A stretch of DNA of 64,000 nt from Actinokineospora auranticolor (GTDB lineage: Bacteria; Actinomycetota; Actinomycetes; Mycobacteriales; Pseudonocardiaceae), in NCBI RefSeq assembly GCF_002934265.1, contig NZ_PTIX01000016.1, forward strand, positions 1-64,000, read 5' to 3'. A model generated the notes under the pieces. The model saw only the letters and a program-made list of their open reading frames with translations. It was not told the DNA's origin and made no database searches. A program made the translations under genes and the position numbers. Shown piece by piece: positions 50,752 to 59,343 of this stretch. Positions within the stretch are counted from its first letter, which is position 1. Each line of letters begins with the position of its first letter.

Positions 50752-52046
50752 CGGTCCTGGTGCTCGATGATCCGGGTGATGGTGTCGTCGACCCGCGCGA
50801 GCACCTCGGGGGTGTCGGTCAACGCGCCGCCGAACGCCTCGGCGGCGAACTCGGCCTTGCGCGACCCGGGCAGCTCGCCCGGCTCGATGTCCGTGCGCGC
50901 CGCGACGTCGGCCACGCCGCGCTCGAACGCGGTCAGCGCGTGGTCGACGTCGGCGTCGGTGTAGGACAGCGTGATCATCTGCGTGCCGCTGTCCTCGAAG
51001 TACGCGCCGTGGTCGTAGGCCGCGCGGTACAGCTCCCACGACAGCGCCTCCGAGGGCACCACCACGTCGAACATCAGCGGCGGACCGCCGATGAACGCGG
51101 GGATGCCCGCCGCCGCCAGGATCTCCCGCATGCCGTCCATGAGCGCCTGGCCGCGCTTCTCGGCGCCCGCGTGGACGGTCCCGTCGGCGAGCACGTCCAG
51201 CGTGGCCAGCGCGGCGGCCATCGGCGGCACCTCGCGGGTGTAGGTGCCCGCGATCCCGGCCGCGTCGTAGGCGTCGATGACCTCCCGCTTGCCCAGGATG
51301 GCCGCCAGCGAGTGCCCGTTGGCCAGGCCCTTGCTCATGGTGATCAGGTCGGCGGGCACGTTGCCGGTGCCGTTGAGCCCGCGCGGGCCGTAGCGCAGCG
51401 ACGTGATCACCTCGTCGATCACGAACAGCACGCCGTGCCGGGCGCACAGCGCCGACAGGCGGCGGTAGTACTCGGCGTCGAACCACGCCGGTTCCGGGGT
51501 GACGATCACGCAGGCGACCCGGTCGGCGAGCGCGTCGAGCATGCGCTCCAGCGCCGTCTCGTTGTAGCCGAAGCAGGCCACCCGGGTACCCGCGTCGAAA
51601 CCGAGGTTGAGGAACCCCAGGTGCCAGTCGTGCCAGCCGTGGTACCCGGAGGTGATCACCAGGTCCCGGCCGCTGGCCGCGCGCGCCAGCCGGATCGCGG
51701 TCGTGGTGGCCTCCGAACCGGACTTGGTGAACACCGCCTTCTCGCACGCCGGGTACCGCTCCGCCAGCCGCTCGGCCAACTCGATGCGCGGCAGCGACAG
51801 CGTGCTGGCGAACACCGTGCCGTGCTCGGCGATGTAGCGGGTGATGGCCTCGACGACGGCCGGGTGCCGGTTGCCCAGCAGCAGCGCCCCGCTGGCCGCG
51901 GTGACGTCCAGCAGCCGCTTGCCCTCCACATCGGTCATCCACGACCCGTCCGCGGTGGTGAACACCGACGGGAACCGGGTGCCGATGTCGTACACCTCGG
52001 CGGCGGTGACGCGGCGCGCCCGCTCGATCAGCTGCTCGTTGTTCAT
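50748..52046 (-). CDS. Class III PLP aminotransferase (glutamate-1-semialdehyde mutase-like; 6'-aminotransferase type)
   Basis: 432 residues. The PLP lysine lies in LITMSKGLANGHSLAAILG (about 238), with VLFVIDEVITSLRYGPRG (PLP-ring Asp) before it and KSGSEATTTAIRLAR for phosphate binding. Aminoglycoside relatives (NeoB/BtrB/GenB-like) transaminate the 6'-aldehyde made by a GMC oxidase. GenB3-like relatives take part in 3',4'-dideoxygenation together with a 3'-kinase. Both partners are present here (GMC oxidase at 57820, kinase just downstream). ATGA overlap with the dehydrogenase upstream and GTGA overlap with the kinase downstream make one transcript. Confidence 0.87.
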   Translation of the reverse strand: MNNEQLIERARRVTAAEVYDIGTRFPSVFTTADGSWMTDVEGKRLLDVTAASGALLLGNRHPAVVEAITRYIAEHGTVFASTLSLPRIELAERLAERYPACEKAVFTKSGSEATTTAIRLARAASGRDLVITSGYHGWHDWHLGFLNLGFDAGTRVACFGYNETALERMLDALADRVACVIVTPEPAWFDAEYYRRLSALCARHGVLFVIDEVITSLRYGPRGLNGTGNVPADLITMSKGLANGHSLAAILGKREVIDAYDAAGIAGTYTREVPPMAAALATLDVLADGTVHAGAEKRGQALMDGMREILAAAGIPAFIGGPPLMFDVVVPSEALSWELYRAAYDHGAYFEDSGTQMITLSYTDADVDHALTAFERGVADVAARTDIEPGELPGSRKAEFAAEAFGGALTDTPEVLARVDDTITRIIEHQDR

Positions 52047-53074
52047 CGGGTCTCCTCGTCTACCGCGAAAAAGGCACGTAACGGGGCTTCGGTGGCCGGG
52101 GTGTCCACAACCGACCGGTAGTGCGCGAGCGGTAGCGCGGGGCTGACCAGGGGCGACAACCGCACCACCCCGTTCGCGACCAGCTCCACCGCCCGGTCGA
52201 TCATGCCGACCCCGGACAGGGAACCGACGACGGTCAACTCGCGCAGCATGACCACCGACGGCTCGAACGGCGTCGCCTCGGACCCCGAGTAGCCCACCAG
52301 CACGCAGGTCCCGCCCTGCCGGGTGGCGGTGAGCGCCCGGGGGAACAGCGCGGCGACCCCGGTCGCGTCGAACACCACCTCCGGCGGATCGGCCTCGAAC
52401 CGGGACAGGTCCGCTTCCGCGCCCAGCCCCAACTCGGCGGCCACCGCGCGCCTGCTCGCCACCGGGTCGACCACCGTCACCGACTTGGCCCCGGAACCCC
52501 GGGCCACCTGCGCCACCAGCAGTCCGACCGCGCCCGCGCCGATGACGCCGACGGAGCGACCGGTCACCTCACCGGCCCGGTCGACCGCGTGCACCGCAAC
52601 GCACAACGGCTCCACGAGGCAGCCCTCGGCACCGGACACACCGTCCGGCAACAGCCGCAGGTTCTCGGCGGGCACGCACAGCGCCTCGGCGAACGCGCCG
52701 GGCAGGCTGAACCCGATCTCGTCGAGCGACTCGCACAGGTTCTCCGCGCCCCGGGCGCACCACGCGCAAGAACCGCAGGGCAGGAAGTTGTGCCCCACCA
52801 CCGCCCGACCGACCAGCTCCGGCCGGGTGGGCGCCGCGCGCACCACGCCCGCCCACTCGTGCCCCGGCACCGTCGGGTAGTCCGCGTCGTGCAGCGTCCC
52901 GCGCAGCAGCCGCAGGTCGGTGCCGCACAACGCGACGTGGCTGACGTCCACCAGGGCCTGGTCGCCGACCGGCTCCGGTCTGGGCACCCGCCGCAGTGCG
53001 TGTTCGCGCGGCCCGGTCACTACCAGTGCCACCATGTCCGGCGCGTCCGGGTGGGCCTGTTCGGTATACATCAT
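52043..53074 (-). CDS. Zinc-dependent alcohol dehydrogenase (MDR family)
   Basis: 343 residues. The catalytic zinc site reads VALCGTDLRLLRG with GHEWAGVV. The four structural-zinc cysteines are in FLPCGSCAWCARGAENLC, and the Rossmann motif is VGVIGAGAVGLLVAQVA. In aminocyclitol pathways such enzymes (NeoA/KanK type) oxidise an inosamine to the amino-inosose so that a second amine can be added. First gene of a three-gene leftward operon (dehydrogenase, aminotransferase, kinase). The start is ATG 53074 or 53071, behind AAGG, only 49-52 bp from the divergent deacetylase start. Confidence 0.87.
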   Translation of the reverse strand: MMYTEQAHPDAPDMVALVVTGPREHALRRVPRPEPVGDQALVDVSHVALCGTDLRLLRGTLHDADYPTVPGHEWAGVVRAAPTRPELVGRAVVGHNFLPCGSCAWCARGAENLCESLDEIGFSLPGAFAEALCVPAENLRLLPDGVSGAEGCLVEPLCVAVHAVDRAGEVTGRSVGVIGAGAVGLLVAQVARGSGAKSVTVVDPVASRRAVAAELGLGAEADLSRFEADPPEVVFDATGVAALFPRALTATRQGGTCVLVGYSGSEATPFEPSVVMLRELTVVGSLSGVGMIDRAVELVANGVVRLSPLVSPALPLAHYRSVVDTPATEAPLRAFFAVDEETR

Positions 53075-53122
53075 CACCTTGCTTTACTTGACGGGATGAC
53101 TGGACGGATGAGGAGCTGAGCC

Positions 53123-53878
53123 GTGGCCGCAACCGCTGACCTCGGGCCGGTGCTGGCGGTCTCGCCGCACCTCGACGACGCCGTGCTCTCGGCGGGCGCG
53201 GCCATCTCCGCGCTGACCCGCGCGGGCAGGCGGGTGGTCGTGTGCACCGTGTTCGCCGGGGACCCGGTCCCGCCGCTGTCGCCGAAGGCGGTGTCGTTCC
53301 ACGCGAAGTGCGGCCTCGGCGACGACGCGGCGCCCGCGCGCCGGGCCGAGGACGCCGCGGCCGTCGCGGCGCTCGGCGCGGAGCACCGGCACCTCGACTT
53401 CGCCGACGCCATCTACCGCCGCCTCGGCGACGACTGGCTCGTCACGGTCTCCGGCGCGCACTTCGACCCGAACCTGCCCGCGGAACCGGACGTGGCCGCC
53501 GCCGTCGGCGCCGCGCTGACCGACGTGCTGGACGAGCTGCGCCCGGCCGAGGTGTGGACCTGCGCGGGCATCGGCGGGCACGTCGACCACCGGATGACCC
53601 GCGCGGTCGTCGAGCAGGTGCGCGGCGACGTGGAGCTGGTGCTGTGGGAGGACCTGCCCTACGCCATCGGCACCCCGGGTGTCGCGTTCGGACGGGTGCG
53701 CGCCGACGCGGGCGACGAGCGCGACCGGGAGCGCAAGCTCGCCGCGATCGCGCACTACCGCTCGCAGATGGGCATGCTGTTCCCGGACAGCTCGTGGCGG
53801 GACGGGTTCACCACGCACGCCAAGGTCAGGGTGGACGACCACGGCGCGCCGGAACTGCTCTGGCACACCGCGGACTGA
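53123..53878 (+). CDS. PIG-L family N-acetylglucosaminyl deacetylase
   Basis: 251 residues. Zinc ligands are in AVSPHLDDAVLSAG (about 14-17) and AGIGGHVDHRMTR (about 155); the late basic residues SWRDGF suit the family. In neomycin- and kanamycin-type pathways, BtrD/Neo16-like members remove the acetyl group from 2'-N-acetylated pseudodisaccharide after glycosylation with UDP-GlcNAc, which fits the GT4 enzyme at 59307. GTG 53123 follows GAGGAG. It is flanked by minus-strand operons on both sides, so it has its own promoter. Confidence 0.88.
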   Translation: MAATADLGPVLAVSPHLDDAVLSAGAAISALTRAGRRVVVCTVFAGDPVPPLSPKAVSFHAKCGLGDDAAPARRAEDAAAVAALGAEHRHLDFADAIYRRLGDDWLVTVSGAHFDPNLPAEPDVAAAVGAALTDVLDELRPAEVWTCAGIGGHVDHRMTRAVVEQVRGDVELVLWEDLPYAIGTPGVAFGRVRADAGDERDRERKLAAIAHYRSQMGMLFPDSSWRDGFTTHAKVRVDDHGAPELLWHTAD

Positions 53879-53883
53879 GCCGG

Positions 53884-54633
53884 TCACCCGGCGTCCGGGT
53901 TGGGGCTGTCGCCCAGCCGGTGCGCGAAGAACGCGCGGCCGTGCCAGCCGTAGCGCAGGAACTCGCTGTACTCGTAGAAGCCGTCGGTGCGGGCGAAGCA
54001 CTCCCGCATCGCGCGGCGCATGCCGAACCTGGGGTTGGCGCGGTTGCAGTTGTAGTCGTCCATCAGCAACACCGCCCCATCGGGCAGCAGCCGCTGCCCG
54101 AGGAGGTGGTCCAGCACCTCCACGGTGGACGAGTACAGGTCGCAGTCGAGGTTCGCGATGGCCACCGGCTCGGTGATCGGGTGCGCGGGCAGCGAGTCGG
54201 AGAACAGGCCGGGCACGATCGTCCACCCCGAAGCGCCGAGCCTGCGGGTGAACTCCTCGCGCAGCATCTGCTCGGTCCCCGGCGGTGACGCGTCCTCGTG
54301 CTCGCGCCAGTAGCCGCTGTCGGCGACCTCGTAGGAGATCGAGTCGACCGGGTTGCCCTCACTGGTCGGGAAGCCCTGGAACGAGTCGTAGACGTACACG
54401 TGGCGCGGGAACGTCTCGGCGTAGAACTCGGTCTCCGCGCGGAACTCGGCGACGAGGTCGGCCAGCAGCAGCGTGCTGAACCCCTCGAAGCAGCCGAACT
54501 CGGCCACCGCGCCCGGGATGTGGCTGCCGTAGACGTACTCGAAGGTGAGCCGGAAGGCCTCTCCGTAGATCTTCCTGGCCCGGTCGATGTCGCCGTAGGT
54601 GGCGTTCTCGACCTGGTGGGCGAAGCGGGTCAT
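53884..54633 (-). CDS. TylF/MycF-family O-methyltransferase
   Basis: 249 residues. The SAM site reads VAEFGCFEGFSTLLLADL. The Mg-binding acidic residues lie in AIANLDCDLYSSTVEVLDH and VLLMDDYNC, as in macrocin-type sugar O-methyltransferases. HVYVYDSFQGFPTSEG is also typical. A methyl ether on the cyclitol or sugar is expected; fortimicins carry one on fortamine. ATG 54633 lies 28 bp after the stop of the SPASM radical SAM gene, so they share a transcript. Confidence 0.87.
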   Translation of the reverse strand: MTRFAHQVENATYGDIDRARKIYGEAFRLTFEYVYGSHIPGAVAEFGCFEGFSTLLLADLVAEFRAETEFYAETFPRHVYVYDSFQGFPTSEGNPVDSISYEVADSGYWREHEDASPPGTEQMLREEFTRRLGASGWTIVPGLFSDSLPAHPITEPVAIANLDCDLYSSTVEVLDHLLGQRLLPDGAVLLMDDYNCNRANPRFGMRRAMRECFARTDGFYEYSEFLRYGWHGRAFFAHRLGDSPNPDAG

Positions 54634-54661
54634 GCGTGTCCTTCCGACTCGACCTCGGTGA

Positions 54662-55807
54662 TCAGGGTGTCTCGCCCGGCTGGGCGGTCTTGGCGAACAG
54701 CGCCGGGTCGACCTCGATGTCGAGGCTGAGTTCGCAGCAGCGGTAGCAGATGGGCTCGAGCTTCTCGCGGATCAGCTCCCGCATCCGGCCGTACACGTCG
54801 TTGCCCCACACCTCGGCCAGGCTCTGCCCGCGGACCGAGCCCATGACCGTGTCGGCGAAGGGCGTGCAGCTGAGCACGTCCCCGTTGGGCAGCACCGTGG
54901 TCTGCGCCCACAGCTTGGGGCAGGTGGTCTCGTGCACCACCTCGCGCCACTGGTCGGTGAAGTAGGTGCTCTGCTCCTGGGAGTTGTAGCGCACCGGCGC
55001 CACGAGCACCTCGACGGTGTCCGAACAGGACTTCGCCTCCTCCAGCACCGACAGCAGCACGGCCTGGTCCACGTCGGCGTGCTGGTGCTCGTTGCAGTAG
55101 CCGGTCCAGGACAGGAACGGCCTGCCGGTCACCCCCTCGAACCCGGCGCGCGAGGCCTTGCCCTCCTCGCGGGTGAAGTACATCGCGAGGTCGACGGTCA
55201 CCTGCGGGATGTCCAGCTCCTCGGCCAGCCGGACCATGCCGGGCAGCGAGGTGTAGTTCATCCCGGTGAGGGTGAAGTTCAGCGCGATGCGCGGCCCGCG
55301 CCCGGCCTTGGCGCAGGCGTCCTGCAGCGCGCGGATGCCGGTGACCACGCGCTCGAAGGACTTCCGGCCGCGGATCGGGTTGTTGATCTCCGGGGTCGGG
55401 CCGTCCAGGGACACGTAGACGATGTCGATGCCGCCCTCGACCAGCCCCTCGGCGTAGCGGGGGAGCAGGGTGCCGTTCGTGCTCATGTCCAGCTGGCACC
55501 CCGGCGCCCTGGTCTTGGCCTCCCGCACCAGGTCCAGCACCAACGGGTGCATGAGCGGCTCGCCGCCCATCATGGAGATGCCGGGGTGCTCGTTGTGCGC
55601 GGCCAGCTCGTCGACCAGCGCCGTCCACATCTCCAGGCTGATCTGCTCGCGCTTGACCTCCTCCAGCCAGGTGTTCTCGCTCGACGAGTCGCCGTAGAGC
55701 CAGCACTCGCGGCAGGTGAGGTTGCAGGCCCAGTTGACGAACACCGTCGCGTAGCGCGGGGCCGCGGGCAGCGGCGGTGTGGTGGGCTCGATGGATAAAC
55801 GGATCAT
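54662..55807 (-). CDS. Radical SAM enzyme with SPASM/twitch domain
   Basis: 381 residues. The [4Fe-4S]-SAM motif is NWACNLTCRECWLYG (CxxxCxxC, about 29-36), with GGEPLMHP after it. The C-terminal region binds an auxiliary cluster: TTCPKLWAQTTVLPNGDVLS, CTPF and ICYRCCEL. BtrN-like relatives oxidise a cyclitol hydroxyl, and others (SpcY/NeoN-like) oxidise or epimerise aminoglycosides; which one applies cannot be told. ATG 55807 follows CGGAGG. Divergent from the B12 radical SAM gene across overlapping promoters; followed by the O-methyltransferase. Confidence 0.85.
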   Translation of the reverse strand: MIRLSIEPTTPPLPAAPRYATVFVNWACNLTCRECWLYGDSSSENTWLEEVKREQISLEMWTALVDELAAHNEHPGISMMGGEPLMHPLVLDLVREAKTRAPGCQLDMSTNGTLLPRYAEGLVEGGIDIVYVSLDGPTPEINNPIRGRKSFERVVTGIRALQDACAKAGRGPRIALNFTLTGMNYTSLPGMVRLAEELDIPQVTVDLAMYFTREEGKASRAGFEGVTGRPFLSWTGYCNEHQHADVDQAVLLSVLEEAKSCSDTVEVLVAPVRYNSQEQSTYFTDQWREVVHETTCPKLWAQTTVLPNGDVLSCTPFADTVMGSVRGQSLAEVWGNDVYGRMRELIREKLEPICYRCCELSLDIEVDPALFAKTAQPGETP

Positions 55808-55868
55808 TGTGATTCCTCCGAATGGGGCGTAGCGCACTCCTGGTTCCCGCCTTGCCCTGACGCCACCC

Positions 55869-55924
55869 TTGACACCGCTTTCCGGGATGCGTCTAATAAA
55901 CCACGCGGAGCAGCGCCAGATCAA
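55869..55924. promoter_or_regulatory. Overlapping divergent promoters between the two radical SAM genes
   Basis: Rightward: TTGACA (55869-55874), 17 nt, TCTAAT (55892-55897), nearly consensus for the main vegetative sigma factor. Leftward: TTGATC (55924-55919), 18 nt, TTTATT (55900-55895). The -10 regions overlap, so transcription in the two directions would compete. Confidence 0.65.
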
Positions 55925-55947
55925 GGATTCCGCAGAGGGGGGTCCGA

Positions 55948-57816
55948 TTGAAGTCGGTCCAGGCACCCGGTGCCACACGAGTTCTTCTCATCAAACCACC
56001 AATTCGGTCGTGCATGGTCGAGATCGGTCGGCACATGCCGATCGGGTTGGCCTACCTGGCCGCACAGCTGCGCGCCGACGGCATGCACGTCGAGATCTTC
56101 GACTCGCTCGCCTGGACCGACGACAACCACGTCGTCGACCCGGCGGACTACACCGACGCCGACCGCGCCAAGATCGCCGCGCACCCGCGCTGGCGGCACC
56201 TCGTGCACTGGGGCGCCACCTGGGAGCGCGTCGAGCAGACGCTGCGCGCGGGGGAGTTCGACGTCGTCGGGGTGTCCTGCATGTTCACCCCGTACTACGA
56301 ACCCGCCTACCAACTCGCCCGTCTGACCAGGGAGATCCTGCCCGACGCCAAGATCATCCTGGGTGGCCAGCACCCCACCGTGGCACACCACCACGCCCTC
56401 ACCGAGACGGCCTTCGACGCCCTGGTGCTCGGTGAGGCCGAGGCGAACGTCTCGGCCATCGTGCGCGCGCTGCACACCGGCTCGGGGCTCACCGACCAAC
56501 CCGGCGTGGCGTTCCGCTGCAAGCCCGGGCTGTGCGACTGCACCGGTCCCGCGCGCGTGCACCTGCGGCCCAGGGCGACGTTCCTCGACGACCTGGACAG
56601 CATCGCGCCACCCGCCGTGAACCTGCTCGACATGAGTTCCTACGACGCGACCGCGACGCTCATCACCAGTCGTGGTTGCCCCTTTTCGTGCTCCTTTTGC
56701 ACGGTGCACGCGACCGTCGGCAAAAAATTCCGATCGCGGGCGTCAGAAAAAGTCGTCGACGAAGTAGAACACTACGTCACGGAACACGGTATCCGGCGGT
56801 TTTTCATCGAGGACGACAATTTCACCTTCGACATCGACCGGGTGCGGGAGATCTGCCGGGCGATCCGCGCCAGGGGGCTCGACGTCGAGCTGCACCTGCC
56901 CAACGGCATGACCGTGGTCAAGCTCAGCGAGGAGCTGGTCGAGGACATGGCGGGCGCGGGCTTCCGGTCGCTGTTCCTCGGGCTGGAGACCACCGACATG
57001 GCCCGGCTGCGCAAGATCCGCAAGGGCTTCACCTCGCTGGCCAAGGTCCGCGACGGCGCGGCCCTGTTCACCCGGCACGGGGTGGACGTCGGCGCGTCGC
57101 TGATCGTCGGGCTGCTCGGGCAGTCCACCGAGGAGCTGGTGAAGGACTCGGTGAACCTGGTGCTGGCAGGCGTCCGGTTCTGGACCAACCCGTTCTACCC
57201 GATCCCCGGGTCCCCGGACTTCCAGCAGTGCCTGGACGCCGGGCTCATCCGGCACGAGACCGAACCGGCGCTCTACGACCAGTTCAACTTCGCCATCGGC
57301 TCCGACCGGCTCCCACCCGCCGAGCTGTACTGGGCGTGGGTGAGCACCCAGGCCATGGCGCAGTGGCCCGACTACCTGCTGGAGGGCGCCGAACGCCGCG
57401 CCCGCGGACCGGTCTCGCTGGCCGAGGGCCTGGAGCGGCTGCTCGCGCACAGCACCGACCTGTTCGGACCGGACGGCGGCCTCGAGGTCCCGGCGGTGCC
57501 CGAGGTGCTCGACGGGAACCTGGTGCACGTGCACCGCGACGGCTGCTACGACGCCATGCAGCACCTCGGTGACAAGGCCCGCCCGGACGGTCTGTGCACC
57601 TTCACCGGCGACGCGCTCGCCGCCGCGGTCAGCCTCTACACCGGGGTCGCCCACGGCAGCAGGCAACTGCCCGGCAAGGTGGACGGCCGCTGCGTGTTCG
57701 CGCTGAGCGTCGACGACACGGACCCGGTCTTCGAGTCCGTGTGCGCCACCGCGATCGCCGTGCTGCGGTCGAGCCTGGACGAGCTGGCCGACGAACCCGC
57801 ACTGGTCGCGGAGTAG
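55948..57816 (+). CDS. Cobalamin-binding radical SAM enzyme (probable C-methyltransferase)
   Basis: 622 residues. The N-terminal B12-binding Rossmann domain (about 10-200) has VLLIKPPIRS, FDVVGVSCMF and IILGGQHPTVAHH. The radical SAM core follows with RGCPFSCSFCTVH (CxxxCxxC, about 238-245), and the C-terminal domain is long. Size and layout match GenK-like enzymes that methylate C6' of gentamicin precursors, and the fortimicin counterpart. Exact site unproven. The TTG 55948 start is chosen because AGAGGGGGG lies 6 nt upstream and the next in-frame ATG would cut into the B12 domain. The next gene begins 3 bp after the stop. Confidence 0.83.
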   Translation: MKSVQAPGATRVLLIKPPIRSCMVEIGRHMPIGLAYLAAQLRADGMHVEIFDSLAWTDDNHVVDPADYTDADRAKIAAHPRWRHLVHWGATWERVEQTLRAGEFDVVGVSCMFTPYYEPAYQLARLTREILPDAKIILGGQHPTVAHHHALTETAFDALVLGEAEANVSAIVRALHTGSGLTDQPGVAFRCKPGLCDCTGPARVHLRPRATFLDDLDSIAPPAVNLLDMSSYDATATLITSRGCPFSCSFCTVHATVGKKFRSRASEKVVDEVEHYVTEHGIRRFFIEDDNFTFDIDRVREICRAIRARGLDVELHLPNGMTVVKLSEELVEDMAGAGFRSLFLGLETTDMARLRKIRKGFTSLAKVRDGAALFTRHGVDVGASLIVGLLGQSTEELVKDSVNLVLAGVRFWTNPFYPIPGSPDFQQCLDAGLIRHETEPALYDQFNFAIGSDRLPPAELYWAWVSTQAMAQWPDYLLEGAERRARGPVSLAEGLERLLAHSTDLFGPDGGLEVPAVPEVLDGNLVHVHRDGCYDAMQHLGDKARPDGLCTFTGDALAAAVSLYTGVAHGSRQLPGKVDGRCVFALSVDDTDPVFESVCATAIAVLRSSLDELADEPALVAE

Positions 57817-57819
57817 CCG

Positions 57820-59343
57820 GTGCGCGACGTCTGCGTGATCGGCAGCGGCGCCGCGGGCGCGGTCGCCGCCGCCGTGCTGGCCGAGGCCGGGTGGGACGTG
57901 CTGGTCCTGGAACAGGGCGAGCACGTCCCACCCGGCACGCACCTGCACGACCTGATCCCCGGCTACGAGACGGCCAGGGCGCGCGACCTCGACGGCGGGT
58001 GGACCGAGGAGGGCTACCCGTGGACGGCCTGCTGCGTCGGTGGCGGCACCCGGTTCTACGCCGGGGTGTCGCTGCGGCTGCGGCGGGTCGACTTCGACGC
58101 GACCGCGCACTGCGCCGCGGAGGCGCTGCCGCCCGCGTGGCCCTTCGGCTACGACGACCTGCGGCCGCACTACGACTGGGTGGAGCGCCGCCTCGGCGTG
58201 ACCTCCGACGGCGGGCTCGACCCGACCCGCCCGTCCCCGCCGCTGGACCTGCTGCCCCCGCACCGGCCCAGCGCCCGCGGCGCCGCGCTCGTGGCGGCCG
58301 GTCGGGCCCTGGGTCGTACCCCGTTCCCCATGCCCTTGGCCGTGGCGTCCGCGCCGTTCGCCGGGGCACCCGCCTGCGCGGACCTGACCACCTGCACCGA
58401 CTTCGCCTGCCCGAGCGGCGCCAAGGGCGATGTCCACCACCGCCTGCTCGCGCCGCTGGCCGACCGCATCGAGGTCCGCACCGGGTGCAAGGCGGTGCGG
58501 TTGGTCGAGGACCGGCCGGGCCGGGTGGCGGCGGTCGAGTGCCTCGACGTGGCCACCGGCGCGCGGGAACTGGTGCGCGCCAGGCACTTCGTAGTCGCCG
58601 CCAATGCCATCCAGTCCGCCGCGCTGCTGCTGCGTTCCCGCTCGGCGCACTCGCCGGACGGGCTCGGCAACGGCCGCGGCGTGGTGGGGCGCGGGTTGTG
58701 CATGAAGGTGGGGCAGAACCTGACCGCCCACCTCGACCACGACCTCGACGAGATCCCGGCCCCGAAGGGTGGGCGGTACGTCACCGTCGCGTTCACCGAC
58801 AACTACCTCGACCAGCACTGCCCATCCGGCCTCGGCGGGCTGGTGCTGGAAACCGGACCGCTCGACCCGGCGGACATCGCCGACCGGCGGGTGCTGCGGC
58901 TGGAGTGCCTGGTCGCCGACCAACCCGTGGCGGAGAACCGGGTCACCCTGGATTGGTCCACAGTGGACGCGTATGGTCTGCCACGACTGGTGTTGGACTA
59001 CCGGCCGCACCCCCTGGACCTCAAGCGGCTGGACTACCTGCGCGATCGCGCCACCGAGGTGCTGACCCGCGCGGGCGCCGCGCGGGTGGACCCGGAGCCC
59101 ATGGACTTCTCCCTGGGCAGCGGGCACCTGCACGGCACCTGCCGGATGGGGACGGATCCCGCGACCTCGGTGTGCGACCCCCAGGGGCGGGTGCACGGCG
59201 TGGTGAACGTGCGCGTGGCGGACGGCGCGCTGATGCCGTACCCCGGCGCGGTGAACCCGGCCCTGACCATCCAGGCCCTGGCCCACCGCGTCGCCACGCT
59301 GCTGCTTCACGAGGAGACCGCCGCGGGGACGATCCCGGAGTAG
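57820..59343 (+). CDS. GMC-family flavin oxidoreductase (6'-oxidase type)
   Basis: 507 residues. The FAD motif VCVIGSGAAGAVAAAVLAEA starts at residue 4. The GMC C-terminus has HLHGTCRMGTDPATSV and NPALTIQALAHRVA, which carry the catalytic His and Asn of this family. Neo11/BtrQ-like members oxidise the 6'-OH of paromamine-type pseudodisaccharides to the aldehyde, which a class III aminotransferase then converts to 6'-amine (candidate at 50748). GTG 57820 lies 3 bp after the previous stop. Its 3' end overlaps the convergent glycosyltransferase by 37 bp. Confidence 0.86.
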   Translation: MRDVCVIGSGAAGAVAAAVLAEAGWDVLVLEQGEHVPPGTHLHDLIPGYETARARDLDGGWTEEGYPWTACCVGGGTRFYAGVSLRLRRVDFDATAHCAAEALPPAWPFGYDDLRPHYDWVERRLGVTSDGGLDPTRPSPPLDLLPPHRPSARGAALVAAGRALGRTPFPMPLAVASAPFAGAPACADLTTCTDFACPSGAKGDVHHRLLAPLADRIEVRTGCKAVRLVEDRPGRVAAVECLDVATGARELVRARHFVVAANAIQSAALLLRSRSAHSPDGLGNGRGVVGRGLCMKVGQNLTAHLDHDLDEIPAPKGGRYVTVAFTDNYLDQHCPSGLGGLVLETGPLDPADIADRRVLRLECLVADQPVAENRVTLDWSTVDAYGLPRLVLDYRPHPLDLKRLDYLRDRATEVLTRAGAARVDPEPMDFSLGSGHLHGTCRMGTDPATSVCDPQGRVHGVVNVRVADGALMPYPGAVNPALTIQALAHRVATLLLHEETAAGTIPE

